From Cupriavidus numazuensis (GTDB lineage: Bacteria; Pseudomonadota; Gammaproteobacteria; Burkholderiales; Burkholderiaceae): 64,000 nt of DNA. The stretch spans positions 1-64,000 of the forward strand of contig NZ_CAJPVI010000020.1 in NCBI RefSeq assembly GCF_905397435.1, written 5' to 3'. The position numbers and the translations under genes are program-made. Below, piece by piece: positions 17,528-25,725 of the stretch (position 1 is its first letter; each line of letters starts with the position of its first letter). A model generated the notes under the pieces. That model searched no databases and was not told where the DNA came from. It was given only the letters and a program-made list of their open reading frames with translations.

Positions 17528-19315
17528 ATGGCGGAACAACAAGTAGCGATCGCACCTGTTGCAGCGGACATGGTCCGGATCGGCTCATGCGCGTCCGTGG
17601 GCCAGGGTGGCCTGGCCGCCGCACGGCTCGAAGGTGTGGAACTGGTGATGCTGCGCCACGGCGACGACATTGCCGTGTTCGAAGGTCGATGCCCGCATCA
17701 GGGGACGCTGCTCGCGGAAGGTACGCTGGACCGTGGCGTGCTGACCTGCCGCGGCCACGGCTGGCGCTTCGACAGCTGCACAGGCGTAAGCATCAACATG
17801 CCGGCGGCTTGCCTGCGGCGCTTCCGCAGCGCGCTGGCCGGCGACGACGTGCTTGTCGACCGCGCTGACGTCCTCGCCTGGAAACGCGACACGGAAGGCC
17901 AGGTCCGCACCGAACCCGCTCGACCGCTCGATGACCTGCCAGGCCCACATGGCATCCCGCTACTCGGCAACTTCCTGCAGTTGCACAAGGACCAGATCCA
18001 CACGGACATGGAGCACTGGGCCGAGACCTTCGGCCCGATCTACCGCATCAACCTGGCCGGACGCGATGCCGTGGTGCTGTCGGATGGCGAATGGATCGAC
18101 CGCATCCTGCACGACCGGCCCGAGACCTTCCGCCGCGCGAGCGCCATTGAAATGCTGTCCCGTGAAGTCGGTACCGTCGGCGCATTTTCCGCCGAGGGCG
18201 AAACCTGGCGGCGGCATCGCCGGCCGGTGGTGCAGGCGCTCGACGCGCACCACCTGCGCGATTTCTTTCCGACGCTGGTCACGGTCACGCAGAGGCTCAA
18301 GCGGCGCTGGCAACACGCGGCCGCCAGCGGCGAGCCGATCCATGTGCAGCACGACCTGATGCAGTACGCCGTCGACGTGACCACGAGCCTGGCATTCGGC
18401 CACGACATGAACACGCTCGAGGGCCAGGGCGGCGAAGTGCAGCACCATCTGGAACGCATCCTGCCGATGATCAACCGCCGCCTGAATGCGCCGTTCCCGT
18501 ACTGGCACTACATCCGCTTGCCCGCGGACCGCGCGTTCGACAAGTCGGTTGCGGCGGTGAGGGAGGCCATCGGCGGCATGATCGTCGCGGCACGCGAACG
18601 GCTGGCCCAGTCGCAGGAACTGGCGGCGCATCCACGCAATTTCCTTGAGGCCATGGTGGCCGCGCAGATGCGCGGCGAGGCATCGCTGAGCGACGACGAG
18701 ATCTTCGCGAACGCGTTCACGCTGCTGCTTGCGGGCGAGGACACCACCGCGAATACCATCTCCTGGGTGCTTTACTTCATGTGCCGTCACGCGGATGTCC
18801 AGGACAGGATGCGGGACGAAGCCACCGCCGTGCTCGGCGATAGCGATGTGCTGAGCGATATCCGCGACGCCGCGCAGCTTACCTATCTGGATGCGGTCGT
18901 GCATGAGTCGCTGCGGCTCAAACCCGTTGCGCCGCTGTTCTACATGGAACCGAACGACGACGTGGTCGTGGCCGGCTACCGGATTCCGAAAGGCACGCTG
19001 GTCGTACTGGTCACGCGGCCCAATACGCTGCGCGAGAGCAGCTTTGCCGATGCCGCGGTGTTCCGTCCGGAACGCTGGCTGGAGACGTCTGCCGCGGCCC
19101 TGCATCGCAACGGCTTCGTGCCGTTCGGTTCCGGTCCACGGCTGTGCCCGGGCCGCAGCCTGGCACTGCTCGAAGCCAAGGCCGCGCTGTCGATGGTCTG
19201 CCAGCAGTTCCATGTCAGGCAGGCACCCGCCTCTGGGCCGGTCAGCGAAGCCTTTGCCTTCACGATGATGCCGACGGGGTTGCGCGTAGTGCTCGAACGC
19301 CGGCATAAGGCCTAG
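17528..19315 (+). CDS. Rieske [2Fe-2S]-cytochrome P450 fusion monooxygenase
   Basis: 595 residues from the ATG at 17528, which has a strong GGAGG 6-7 nt upstream. Residues ~15-115 form a Rieske-type domain with the full ligand set C55-x-H57 ... C74-x2-H77 (CPHQG / CRGHGW). A short linker leads at ~135 to a complete P450: proline-rich start DLPGPHGIPLLGNF, I-helix AGEDTTANT (~403), ExxR in HESLRLKP (~459) and heme loop FGSGPRLCPGRS with Cys540 as ligand. The linker is in frame with no stop. The P450 part resembles long class-E-like bacterial P450s. The Rieske domain likely passes electrons to the heme or docks a reductase; no reductase gene is adjacent. The substrate is unknown. Its stop overlaps the convergent glucosidase stop by 4 nt. 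Confidence 0.9.
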   Translation: MAEQQVAIAPVAADMVRIGSCASVGQGGLAAARLEGVELVMLRHGDDIAVFEGRCPHQGTLLAEGTLDRGVLTCRGHGWRFDSCTGVSINMPAACLRRFRSALAGDDVLVDRADVLAWKRDTEGQVRTEPARPLDDLPGPHGIPLLGNFLQLHKDQIHTDMEHWAETFGPIYRINLAGRDAVVLSDGEWIDRILHDRPETFRRASAIEMLSREVGTVGAFSAEGETWRRHRRPVVQALDAHHLRDFFPTLVTVTQRLKRRWQHAAASGEPIHVQHDLMQYAVDVTTSLAFGHDMNTLEGQGGEVQHHLERILPMINRRLNAPFPYWHYIRLPADRAFDKSVAAVREAIGGMIVAARERLAQSQELAAHPRNFLEAMVAAQMRGEASLSDDEIFANAFTLLLAGEDTTANTISWVLYFMCRHADVQDRMRDEATAVLGDSDVLSDIRDAAQLTYLDAVVHESLRLKPVAPLFYMEPNDDVVVAGYRIPKGTLVVLVTRPNTLRESSFADAAVFRPERWLETSAAALHRNGFVPFGSGPRLCPGRSLALLEAKAALSMVCQQFHVRQAPASGPVSEAFAFTMMPTGLRVVLERRHKA

Positions 19316-21516
19316 TTCGTCGTCGTCACCAGCACGTCGCCGCGCCGCTCCACCACGTTCACCACCACACTGCTGCCGGCGCGACGCAACATCAGGTCGA
19401 CCGATGCGTCGGCAATGGTCAGCCCTTGCAGTGCCACGTCTTCCATGAAAGACGGCAGGGCCGGATAGCGAAAACTGACCTCGCGCGCGGCGACGTCGAA
19501 ATCGAGGTTCAGGCACGATTGCAGCAGCGACAGCGGCGCGGCCGCCGCCCACGCCTGCGGAATGCACGCGACCGGGTAGAGCGTCGGGCCGCGGTTGCCC
19601 TGGCGCACGAAGCCGCAGAACAACTCCGGCAGACGGCGCAGGTCGATGTGCGTCGAGGCCGAGAAGAGACCATCGAAAATGCGCAGCGCCGCGTCGCGCA
19701 TGCCATAGCGCACCAGCCCCGCGGCGATCACGGCATTGTCGTGCGGCCACACCGAGCCGTTGTGGTAGCTCATCGGGTTGTAGCGGATCTCGCTCGAGGC
19801 AAGGGTCCGCACGCCCCAGCCCGAGAACGAGGCGCTTGCCATCAGCGCGGATGCCACCTGTTCCGCACGCTGCGGTTGCGCAATGCCGGTGAACAGCGCA
19901 TGCCCCGCATTGGACGAACGCACGCGGCATGGCCGCTTGTGCCCGTCCAGCGCCAGCACGTAGGTGCCCAGCGCCTCGTCGAAGAAGACTTCATCAAAGC
20001 GCTGGCGCAGTTGTGTCGCCTTGGCTTCGAGTACGTCGGCGCGTTCGGTCTTTCCCAGGCCGCGTGCGATGCGCGCGGCCGCCATCCAGGCGCCGTAGAC
20101 ATAGGCCTGCACCTCGACCAGCGCGATGGGTCCTTCGGCGAGGCTACCGTCTGCATGGGAGATGGAATCCCGGCTGTCCTTCCAGCCCTGGTTCAGCAGC
20201 CCTTCGGCGGTGCGCCGGCCGTATTCGACAAAGCCATCGCCATCGCGGTCGCCGTACTCGTCGATCCAGTGCAGCGCGGCCTCGACGTAGGGCCACAGCC
20301 AGCGCGCCGTGGCGACATCATGCGTGCGGTCCAGGTAGGCGCCGGCCAGCATGACAAACAGCGGCGTGGAATCGATGCTGCCGTAGTAGCGCCGAAACGG
20401 CACTTCGCCCAGGTTGGCCATCTCTCCTTTGCGGCTTTCATGCAGGATCTTGCCTGGTTCGGCGTCGGCTGCGGGGTCGACCGTGGTAGCCTGGTTGGCC
20501 GCCAGGTAGCACAGCACGCCGCGCGCGATACCCGGGTCGAGCCACAGGGTTTCGAGCGCGGTGATCAGCGCGTCGCGGCCGAAGAAAGTGCTGAACCACG
20601 GAATGCCCGCATAAGGATATGGCCCGTATGGCGTCTGCGTGGTGAGCATGTAGAGATCGGACATGCTTCGCGACACCGCTTCGTTGAAGATCTCGTTCGA
20701 CGTGGTCACCGTTGCGGCGCGCGCGGACAAGCCGCGCAGGGCACGCCGCGCGGTGCGCAGCGCCGAAGGAAAGGCATGGCGCGGCGGACGCGTGTCAGGC
20801 CGCGTGTTGCAGCAACATACTTCGACATATAGCAGCGTGGTCTTCTGCGGCGTGAGGTCCAGTTCGAACACCGCCTGTTCGCCGGTCAGTCGCGACGGCA
20901 ATGGATCGAAAGAGAGATGAGTCGTGCGCTCGCAGTCGTCAAGGCCGCTATAGGCCAACCTGACGCCGCCTTCGCAAAGCACGGGCGCATGGTACTGCCC
21001 GCGATCCACGCGATGGGCGCCGCGTACTTCGAACAGGTCCGCAAAATCCGCGGCGAAGGCCAGTTCCAGCGCGATGTGCCTCGGCGCTTCATCGAAGTTG
21101 CGTACGGCCAGCCGCTCGTAGCATGTTCCCTGCCACAGGAAGCGCGAACGGCGCACGTGGATCAGGTCATGCACCATCGCCAGCCGGTCCTGCTCGTCGA
21201 ACAGGTCGGGATTGGTCAGGTCGCAGGTAAGCGCCACGTTATCGTCGCGCAGCACCGAACTCAGCAGCACCGGACGCCAGCCGTTGATGGTGAGATGAAA
21301 GTGCGACAGGTGGCGGGTATCGCAGTAGTACAGACCCTCCGACCCGCCAGAGCCGGCAATGGCGTCGCCATGCTCGTCGAATACGGCGAAGGTATCGCCT
21401 TGCTTGAGCGTACGTGGTTGGGTCTGGCGCAGCGAACGCGAGGCCGCGATGACAATGGGAGCAGCCGGCGTTGCTTCTGGCGCGAGTTCGCGCCGGCCTT
21501 CGGGAGCGTCAAGCAT
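19312..21516 (-). CDS. Amylo-alpha-1,6-glucosidase / glycogen-debranching-type glycoside hydrolase
   Basis: 734 residues. The N-terminal beta-rich domain (~20-240) is the trehalase/debranching N-domain type (DEHGDAIAGSGGSEGLYYCD, DTRHLSHFHLTINGW). The C-terminal (alpha/alpha)6 barrel contains PWFSTFFGRDALITALE, EIRYNPMSYHNGSVWPHDN and EYGDRDGDGFVEYGRR, with acidic residues in the positions used by inverting glucosidases. Proteins of this group are usually named amylo-alpha-1,6-glucosidase, but the exact substrate is untested. Probably transcribed behind the GT4 gene (39-bp gap). A plausible pathway is handling of a cytoplasmic alpha-glucan or glucoside. Confidence 0.87.
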   Translation of the reverse strand: MLDAPEGRRELAPEATPAAPIVIAASRSLRQTQPRTLKQGDTFAVFDEHGDAIAGSGGSEGLYYCDTRHLSHFHLTINGWRPVLLSSVLRDDNVALTCDLTNPDLFDEQDRLAMVHDLIHVRRSRFLWQGTCYERLAVRNFDEAPRHIALELAFAADFADLFEVRGAHRVDRGQYHAPVLCEGGVRLAYSGLDDCERTTHLSFDPLPSRLTGEQAVFELDLTPQKTTLLYVEVCCCNTRPDTRPPRHAFPSALRTARRALRGLSARAATVTTSNEIFNEAVSRSMSDLYMLTTQTPYGPYPYAGIPWFSTFFGRDALITALETLWLDPGIARGVLCYLAANQATTVDPAADAEPGKILHESRKGEMANLGEVPFRRYYGSIDSTPLFVMLAGAYLDRTHDVATARWLWPYVEAALHWIDEYGDRDGDGFVEYGRRTAEGLLNQGWKDSRDSISHADGSLAEGPIALVEVQAYVYGAWMAAARIARGLGKTERADVLEAKATQLRQRFDEVFFDEALGTYVLALDGHKRPCRVRSSNAGHALFTGIAQPQRAEQVASALMASASFSGWGVRTLASSEIRYNPMSYHNGSVWPHDNAVIAAGLVRYGMRDAALRIFDGLFSASTHIDLRRLPELFCGFVRQGNRGPTLYPVACIPQAWAAAAPLSLLQSCLNLDFDVAAREVSFRYPALPSFMEDVALQGLTIADASVDLMLRRAGSSVVVNVVERRGDVLVTTTN

Positions 21517-21555
21517 CGTTTCCCCCTTGCAGATTCAGGTGCGATCGGGGTGCGA

Positions 21556-22665
21556 TCATGGGGTCAGGGGCGCGACATGCAGGTCAGCGGCGTCATGGCC
21601 TGCCGGCTCCGCATGCGTGTGCCCGTTGACCGATAGCGGCTCGCACAGCCGGCGATACAACGCCACATAGTCGCTGGCCATGCGCGCGGCACTGAAGCGC
21701 GCGCTGAACGCGCGCCGCACGCCAAGGCGGTCAATCTCTCCGAGACGCCCTACCGCTGCCACGGCTTCATCCACACTGTCGACGATAAAGCCCGTGACGC
21801 CTTCATCGAGCACTTCAGGAACCGACCCCGAAGAGAAGGCAATCACCGGCGTACCGCAGGCCATGGATTCGATCATCACAAGGCCGAACGGCTCGGGCCA
21901 GTCGATCGGAAACAGCAGCGCACGCGCGTTGCCAAGGAAACGCGGCTTTTCGCGATCGCCGATTTCGCCAAGATACTCCACATTCGGGTGGCGCCTGACC
22001 AGTGGCTCGATTTCGTTGTCCCAGTACGCCTGGTCGGCGCGGTCGACCTTGGCCGCGATCTTCAGCGGCATGCCGCTGCGCACGGCGATCTCGATCGCGC
22101 GGTCGGGGCGCTTCTCGCGCGCAATGCGGCCGAGAAAGGCCAGGTAGCCGCCACGCGGCACGCCATGAAAGGACAGCAGCGATTCCGGCAAGCCATGGTA
22201 GACATTACCCAGCCAGTTGACCGGCGGCATGGGCCGCCGCTGCTCCACGGATATCGACACCAGAGGCATATCCGGAAACGTCGCATAGAACGGGCGCAGG
22301 TCCGGCAGATCGAGCCGGCCATGCAGCGTAGTCAAGGTGCGGCTGGCAAGGCTGCGGACCAGCGGGAAATGCAGCATATCCGTGTGGAAGTGCAGCACGT
22401 CGAAATCATCGGCCTGCCGGCGCACATCCTCCAGCATCATGACGTGATACGGCAGCCAGTCGCGCACCAGTGGGTCGGTGCGCAGCGCGCGCGGCACGCA
22501 ACTCACCAGCCTGGCGGCGGTCCAGGAATCCCCGCTCGCAAAGAGCGTCACGTCGTGGCCCTGGCGCACGAGTTCATTGGCCAGATACGCCACGACGCGT
22601 TCGGTGCCGCCATACTGCCTCGGCGGGCAGCTTTCCTGTAGCGGGGCAATTTGGGCGATTCTCAT
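21556..22665 (-). CDS. Family 4 glycosyltransferase
   Basis: 369 residues from the ATG at 22665 (GGAGATCC upstream); the frame is open to 22776 but MRIAQIAPL is the classical GT-B beginning. GT-B fold with the N-terminal acceptor half (PPRQYGGTERVVAYLANEL) and C-terminal donor half: LGRIAREKRPDRAIEIAVR, then the E-x7-E motif EPFGLVMIESMACGTPVIAF that binds a nucleotide sugar. No signal or membrane helix, so cytoplasmic. Followed closely by the debranching-type hydrolase, a pairing often seen for alpha-glucan genes; acceptor and donor remain unknown. Confidence 0.88.
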   Translation of the reverse strand: MRIAQIAPLQESCPPRQYGGTERVVAYLANELVRQGHDVTLFASGDSWTAARLVSCVPRALRTDPLVRDWLPYHVMMLEDVRRQADDFDVLHFHTDMLHFPLVRSLASRTLTTLHGRLDLPDLRPFYATFPDMPLVSISVEQRRPMPPVNWLGNVYHGLPESLLSFHGVPRGGYLAFLGRIAREKRPDRAIEIAVRSGMPLKIAAKVDRADQAYWDNEIEPLVRRHPNVEYLGEIGDREKPRFLGNARALLFPIDWPEPFGLVMIESMACGTPVIAFSSGSVPEVLDEGVTGFIVDSVDEAVAAVGRLGEIDRLGVRRAFSARFSAARMASDYVALYRRLCEPLSVNGHTHAEPAGHDAADLHVAPLTP

Positions 22666-23009
22666 CGGCAGGATCTCCGTGCGGCTGACAACTTTGACAA
22701 TCGGATGCCGGACCGTCTTTGCTCCTGCGCCCGTGATGTGCTCCCTCGCCACGCTGCATTGCAAAACAGGGAGCACCTCCCTCTTGCGCGCTTGCCACTG
22801 CGATTAACACCGGAAACCGCTCAACGCTTTGCTGCATGGCGGCATGACGCCACCGCAACCCAGCCCGGCACAAGAGTAACCGGCGGGCCGACCGACAGGC
22901 GTCGCGCGTGGTGCCTCCGTTGCAAGTGCCATGCCCGCGCGCCGCGCCGCTTGCTATGCTGGGAATCGTCCACATCCGACTCACCGCGTACGGCCAGCGG
23001 AGCGACCAC
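22666..23009. other. Divergent intergenic region between GT4 and SulP genes
   Basis: 344 bp without a convincing gene. It holds a small hairpin AGGGAG-CAC-CTCCCT at 22768-22782 and an isolated TTGACA at 22694-22699 with no matching -10 on the plus strand. Both divergent promoters should be here, but I cannot place them firmly. Confidence 0.5.
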
Positions 23010-24761
23010 GTGCCCGACCAACCCTACCGTCCATTAGCCGGCGAGGCAGCGGCGGCCAAGCCGGCAACGGGCTGGCTGCGCTGGCTGCCAGGCGTGCAGA
23101 TGCTGCGCCAGTACGAAGCAGCATGGCTGCCCCATGACCTCGCGGCCGGCCTCGTACTGACGACCATGCTCGTGCCGGTAGGCATTGCCTACGCCGAGGC
23201 ATCCGGGGTGCCCGGCATCTACGGCCTGTACGCCACGATCATTCCGCTGCTGGCCTATGCGCTGTTCGGTCCCAGCCGCATCCTGGTGCTCGGACCGGAC
23301 TCGGCACTGGCCGCGCCGATCCTCGCCGTCGTGATCCAGCTGTCGGCTGGCGATCCGGCACGCGCGATCGCCGTGGCAAGCATGATGGCGGTGGTATCGG
23401 GCACGGTATGTATCCTGGCCGGGCTGCTGCGCCTGGGGTTCGTTACCGAACTGCTGTCCAAGCCGATTCGCTACGGCTACATGAATGGCATTGCCTTCAC
23501 CGTCCTGATCAGCCAGCTTCCCAAGCTGTTCGGCATTTCCATCGAGGATGCGGGACCTTTGCGGGAACTGTGGGACCTGGTCCGTGCGATCGGTGACGGA
23601 AAGTCCAACTGGTACAGCACAGCGGTCGGCGGCGGCGCGCTGGTGCTGATCCTGCTGCTCAAGCGCTTCGAACGCGTGCCGGGCATCCTGATCGCCGTGG
23701 TCCTGGCGACACTGAGTGTCGCCTGGTTCGGGCTGGAGGAACACGGGGTCAAAGTGCTGGGCAAGATGCCGCAGGGCCTGCCCGCCTTCCACCTGCCCTG
23801 GCTGAGCGGCGTGGATATCGCCAAGGTGGTGGCCGGCGGTTTCGCCGTGGCGATGGTGGCATTCGCCGACACCAGCGTGCTGTCGCGCACCTACGCGGCG
23901 CGCATGAAGCGCCCGGTCGATCCCAATCAGGAAATGGTCGGCCTGGGCGCAGCCAACCTCGCCGCGGGGCTGTTCCAGGGCTTCCCGATCAGCAGCAGTT
24001 CGTCACGCACGCCGGTTGCGGAAGCGGCCGGCGCCAGGACCCAGCTCACGGGTGTAATCGGTGCGCTGGCCGTGGCCGCCCTGCTGCTGTTCGCGCCGAA
24101 CCTGATGCGCTACCTGCCGAACAGCGCGCTGGCGGCGGTGGTCATCGCCTCGGCGCTCGGGCTGTTCGAGTTCGCGGACCTGAGGCGGATCTTCCGCATC
24201 CAGCAATGGGAATTCTGGCTCTCGGTGGCGTGCTTTGCCGGCGTCGCCGTATTCGGTGCGATTCCCGGCATTGGCCTGGCCGTAGCGCTCGCCGTCCTTG
24301 AATTCCTGTGGGACGGCTGGCGCCCGCACTACGCCGTCCTCGGGCGCGCTGACGGCGTGCGCGGCTACCACGACGTGGAACGCTACCCGGACGCGCGCCT
24401 CGTGCCGGGGCTGGTGTTGTTCCGCTGGGATGCGCCACTGTTCTTTGCGAATGCGGAGCTGTTCCAGACATGTGTCATGCACGCCGTCGACGGATCGCCG
24501 ACCGCGGTGCGACGCGTGGTGGTGGCAGCCGAACCGGTGACCAGCGTCGACGTGACCTCGGCGGATATGCTGCGTGAACTCGACAAGGCGCTGGACGAAC
24601 GCGGGATCGAATTGCACTTCGCCGAGATGAAGGATCCGGTCAAGGACAAGCTCAAGCGCTTTGAACTGTTTGACCAGCTTGGGCAGGATGTTTTTCACCC
24701 TACGGTTGGGGCGGCGGTGGATGACTATCTGAGCGACCACAAGGTGGATTGGAAGGCGTGA
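23010..24761 (+). CDS. SulP/SLC26 family inorganic anion transporter with STAS domain
   Basis: 583 residues if the GTG at 23010 is used (AGCGGAG upstream); an ATG at 22956 in the same frame is the alternative. About 10-14 membrane helices, with the SLC26 transport signature regions VLTTMLVPVGIAYAEASGVP and YGLYATIIPLLAYALFGPSR followed by ILVLGPDSALAAPI. The C-terminal ~125 residues are a cytoplasmic STAS domain (ARLVPGLVLFRWDAPLFFAN, VTSVDVTSADMLRELDKAL). The family carries sulfate, bicarbonate, dicarboxylates or other anions; the substrate cannot be named here. No carbonic anhydrase is adjacent. Confidence 0.92.
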   Translation: MPDQPYRPLAGEAAAAKPATGWLRWLPGVQMLRQYEAAWLPHDLAAGLVLTTMLVPVGIAYAEASGVPGIYGLYATIIPLLAYALFGPSRILVLGPDSALAAPILAVVIQLSAGDPARAIAVASMMAVVSGTVCILAGLLRLGFVTELLSKPIRYGYMNGIAFTVLISQLPKLFGISIEDAGPLRELWDLVRAIGDGKSNWYSTAVGGGALVLILLLKRFERVPGILIAVVLATLSVAWFGLEEHGVKVLGKMPQGLPAFHLPWLSGVDIAKVVAGGFAVAMVAFADTSVLSRTYAARMKRPVDPNQEMVGLGAANLAAGLFQGFPISSSSSRTPVAEAAGARTQLTGVIGALAVAALLLFAPNLMRYLPNSALAAVVIASALGLFEFADLRRIFRIQQWEFWLSVACFAGVAVFGAIPGIGLAVALAVLEFLWDGWRPHYAVLGRADGVRGYHDVERYPDARLVPGLVLFRWDAPLFFANAELFQTCVMHAVDGSPTAVRRVVVAAEPVTSVDVTSADMLRELDKALDERGIELHFAEMKDPVKDKLKRFELFDQLGQDVFHPTVGAAVDDYLSDHKVDWKA

Positions 24762-24866
24762 TGACTAGGCGGCAGCTGCGTCCATAAGAACAGCTCTTCG
24801 CTGAAGGGCGGGGTGTCGTGCTTGGCGGGCGCCGCTGTTTCGCCGGCGTAGCCGGCGGGGCTTCTC

Positions 24867-25623
24867 GTTGGGGGTGGGTTATCGCTCTTGGCAGGCGCTG
24901 CTGTTTCGCCGGCGTAGCCGGCGAGTCACTTTTGTCCGAGCGACAAAAGTAACCAAAAACGCGTTTTGGTTGCCCCAAAGGGGCGAATTTTTATCGTAGT
25001 GTGCTGAGGGTGTTGTACGGGTATGGGCTTCAGAGTGATTTACGCTGCCTGCCGCGTGGGGCACGACCGTGGTCAGAATTACAGCGCTGATTGAACGAGC
25101 CCTGCAAGCGTCTGTGGACCCTGCTGCTAGCGGCATCGTGTGATCGCCTTCGGCTGCGCTCCGCGCAGAGCTCTAGTCTGGGCACGCAGGCCCAGGGCGA
25201 ACCACGCCTCGGTGACGATGCCTGCCAATGCATGAGCGGCGTAGAGAGAGGGGCGAGAAGAATGCAGACCTCGGGCGCCAGCGAGGTTGATGAGCTTGCA
25301 CCCAGACGACGCCGTGCGCGCAGCGCAGCCGAAGGCGTCCCACCACTGACCTTATTGAAACGCTGTACCCGAGTCCGTCTTGGGGATCGTCCAAAAGCCG
25401 TGCCGCGCGAGGCACAGGTTCTGACTCACATGGCGTAGCAGGGTCGAACGGCCGACCACCATCGCAGGCGTCCAAAGCCGTTTGAACCACTGTCGCCGTG
25501 GAATTGATGGCCAGCGGCAACGACGCGCTTTTTGGTTACTTTTTGTCGCTCGGACAAAAAGTGACTCGCCGGCTACGCCGGCGAAACAGCGCCGCCTGCC
25601 AAGACCGATAACCCGCCCCCAAC
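24867..25623. repeat. Non-coding element bounded by ~93-bp inverted arms
   Basis: The arm at 24867-24959 is repeated in inverted orientation at 25529-25623, differing at only a handful of positions including three one-base indels. Each arm contains two hairpins: CGCCGGC-GTA-GCCGGCG and a CTTTTGTC ... GACAAAAG stem; at the left arm's inner edge further stems CCAAAA/TTTTGG and GCCCC/GGGGC follow. The left side also has a second partial direct copy of the GCTGTTTCGCCGGCGTAGCC block starting at 24834. The 569-bp core shows no protein with recognisable features or codon bias. The whole 24762-25725 gap is therefore repeat-derived. It may be a non-autonomous mobile element or a composite of REP-like units. 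Confidence 0.75.
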
Positions 25624-25660
25624 CAAGCCCCCCTCCCCACACACTCCAGCGAAGAACCAT

Positions 25661-25695
25661 AAAAAAACGCCGGCCTGCCAGACAGCAGGCCAGCG
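25661..25695 (-). terminator. Rho-independent terminator of the decarboxylase gene
   Basis: On the minus strand, a stem of GGCCTGC (25672-25678) with GCAGGCC (25685-25691), extended by three more pairs across one mismatch, ends in seven T (A-run 25661-25667). It lies 31 nt after the decarboxylase stop. Confidence 0.88.
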
Positions 25696-25725
25696 TATCC
25701 CTACATCGGCACACGCCAGCGTGAA

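Noticed and set aside
25173..25520. 115-codon minus-strand open frame inside the inverted-repeat element
   Set aside because: No domain or ribosome site. It lies in a repeat-bounded segment that looks non-coding; listed under the repeat instead.
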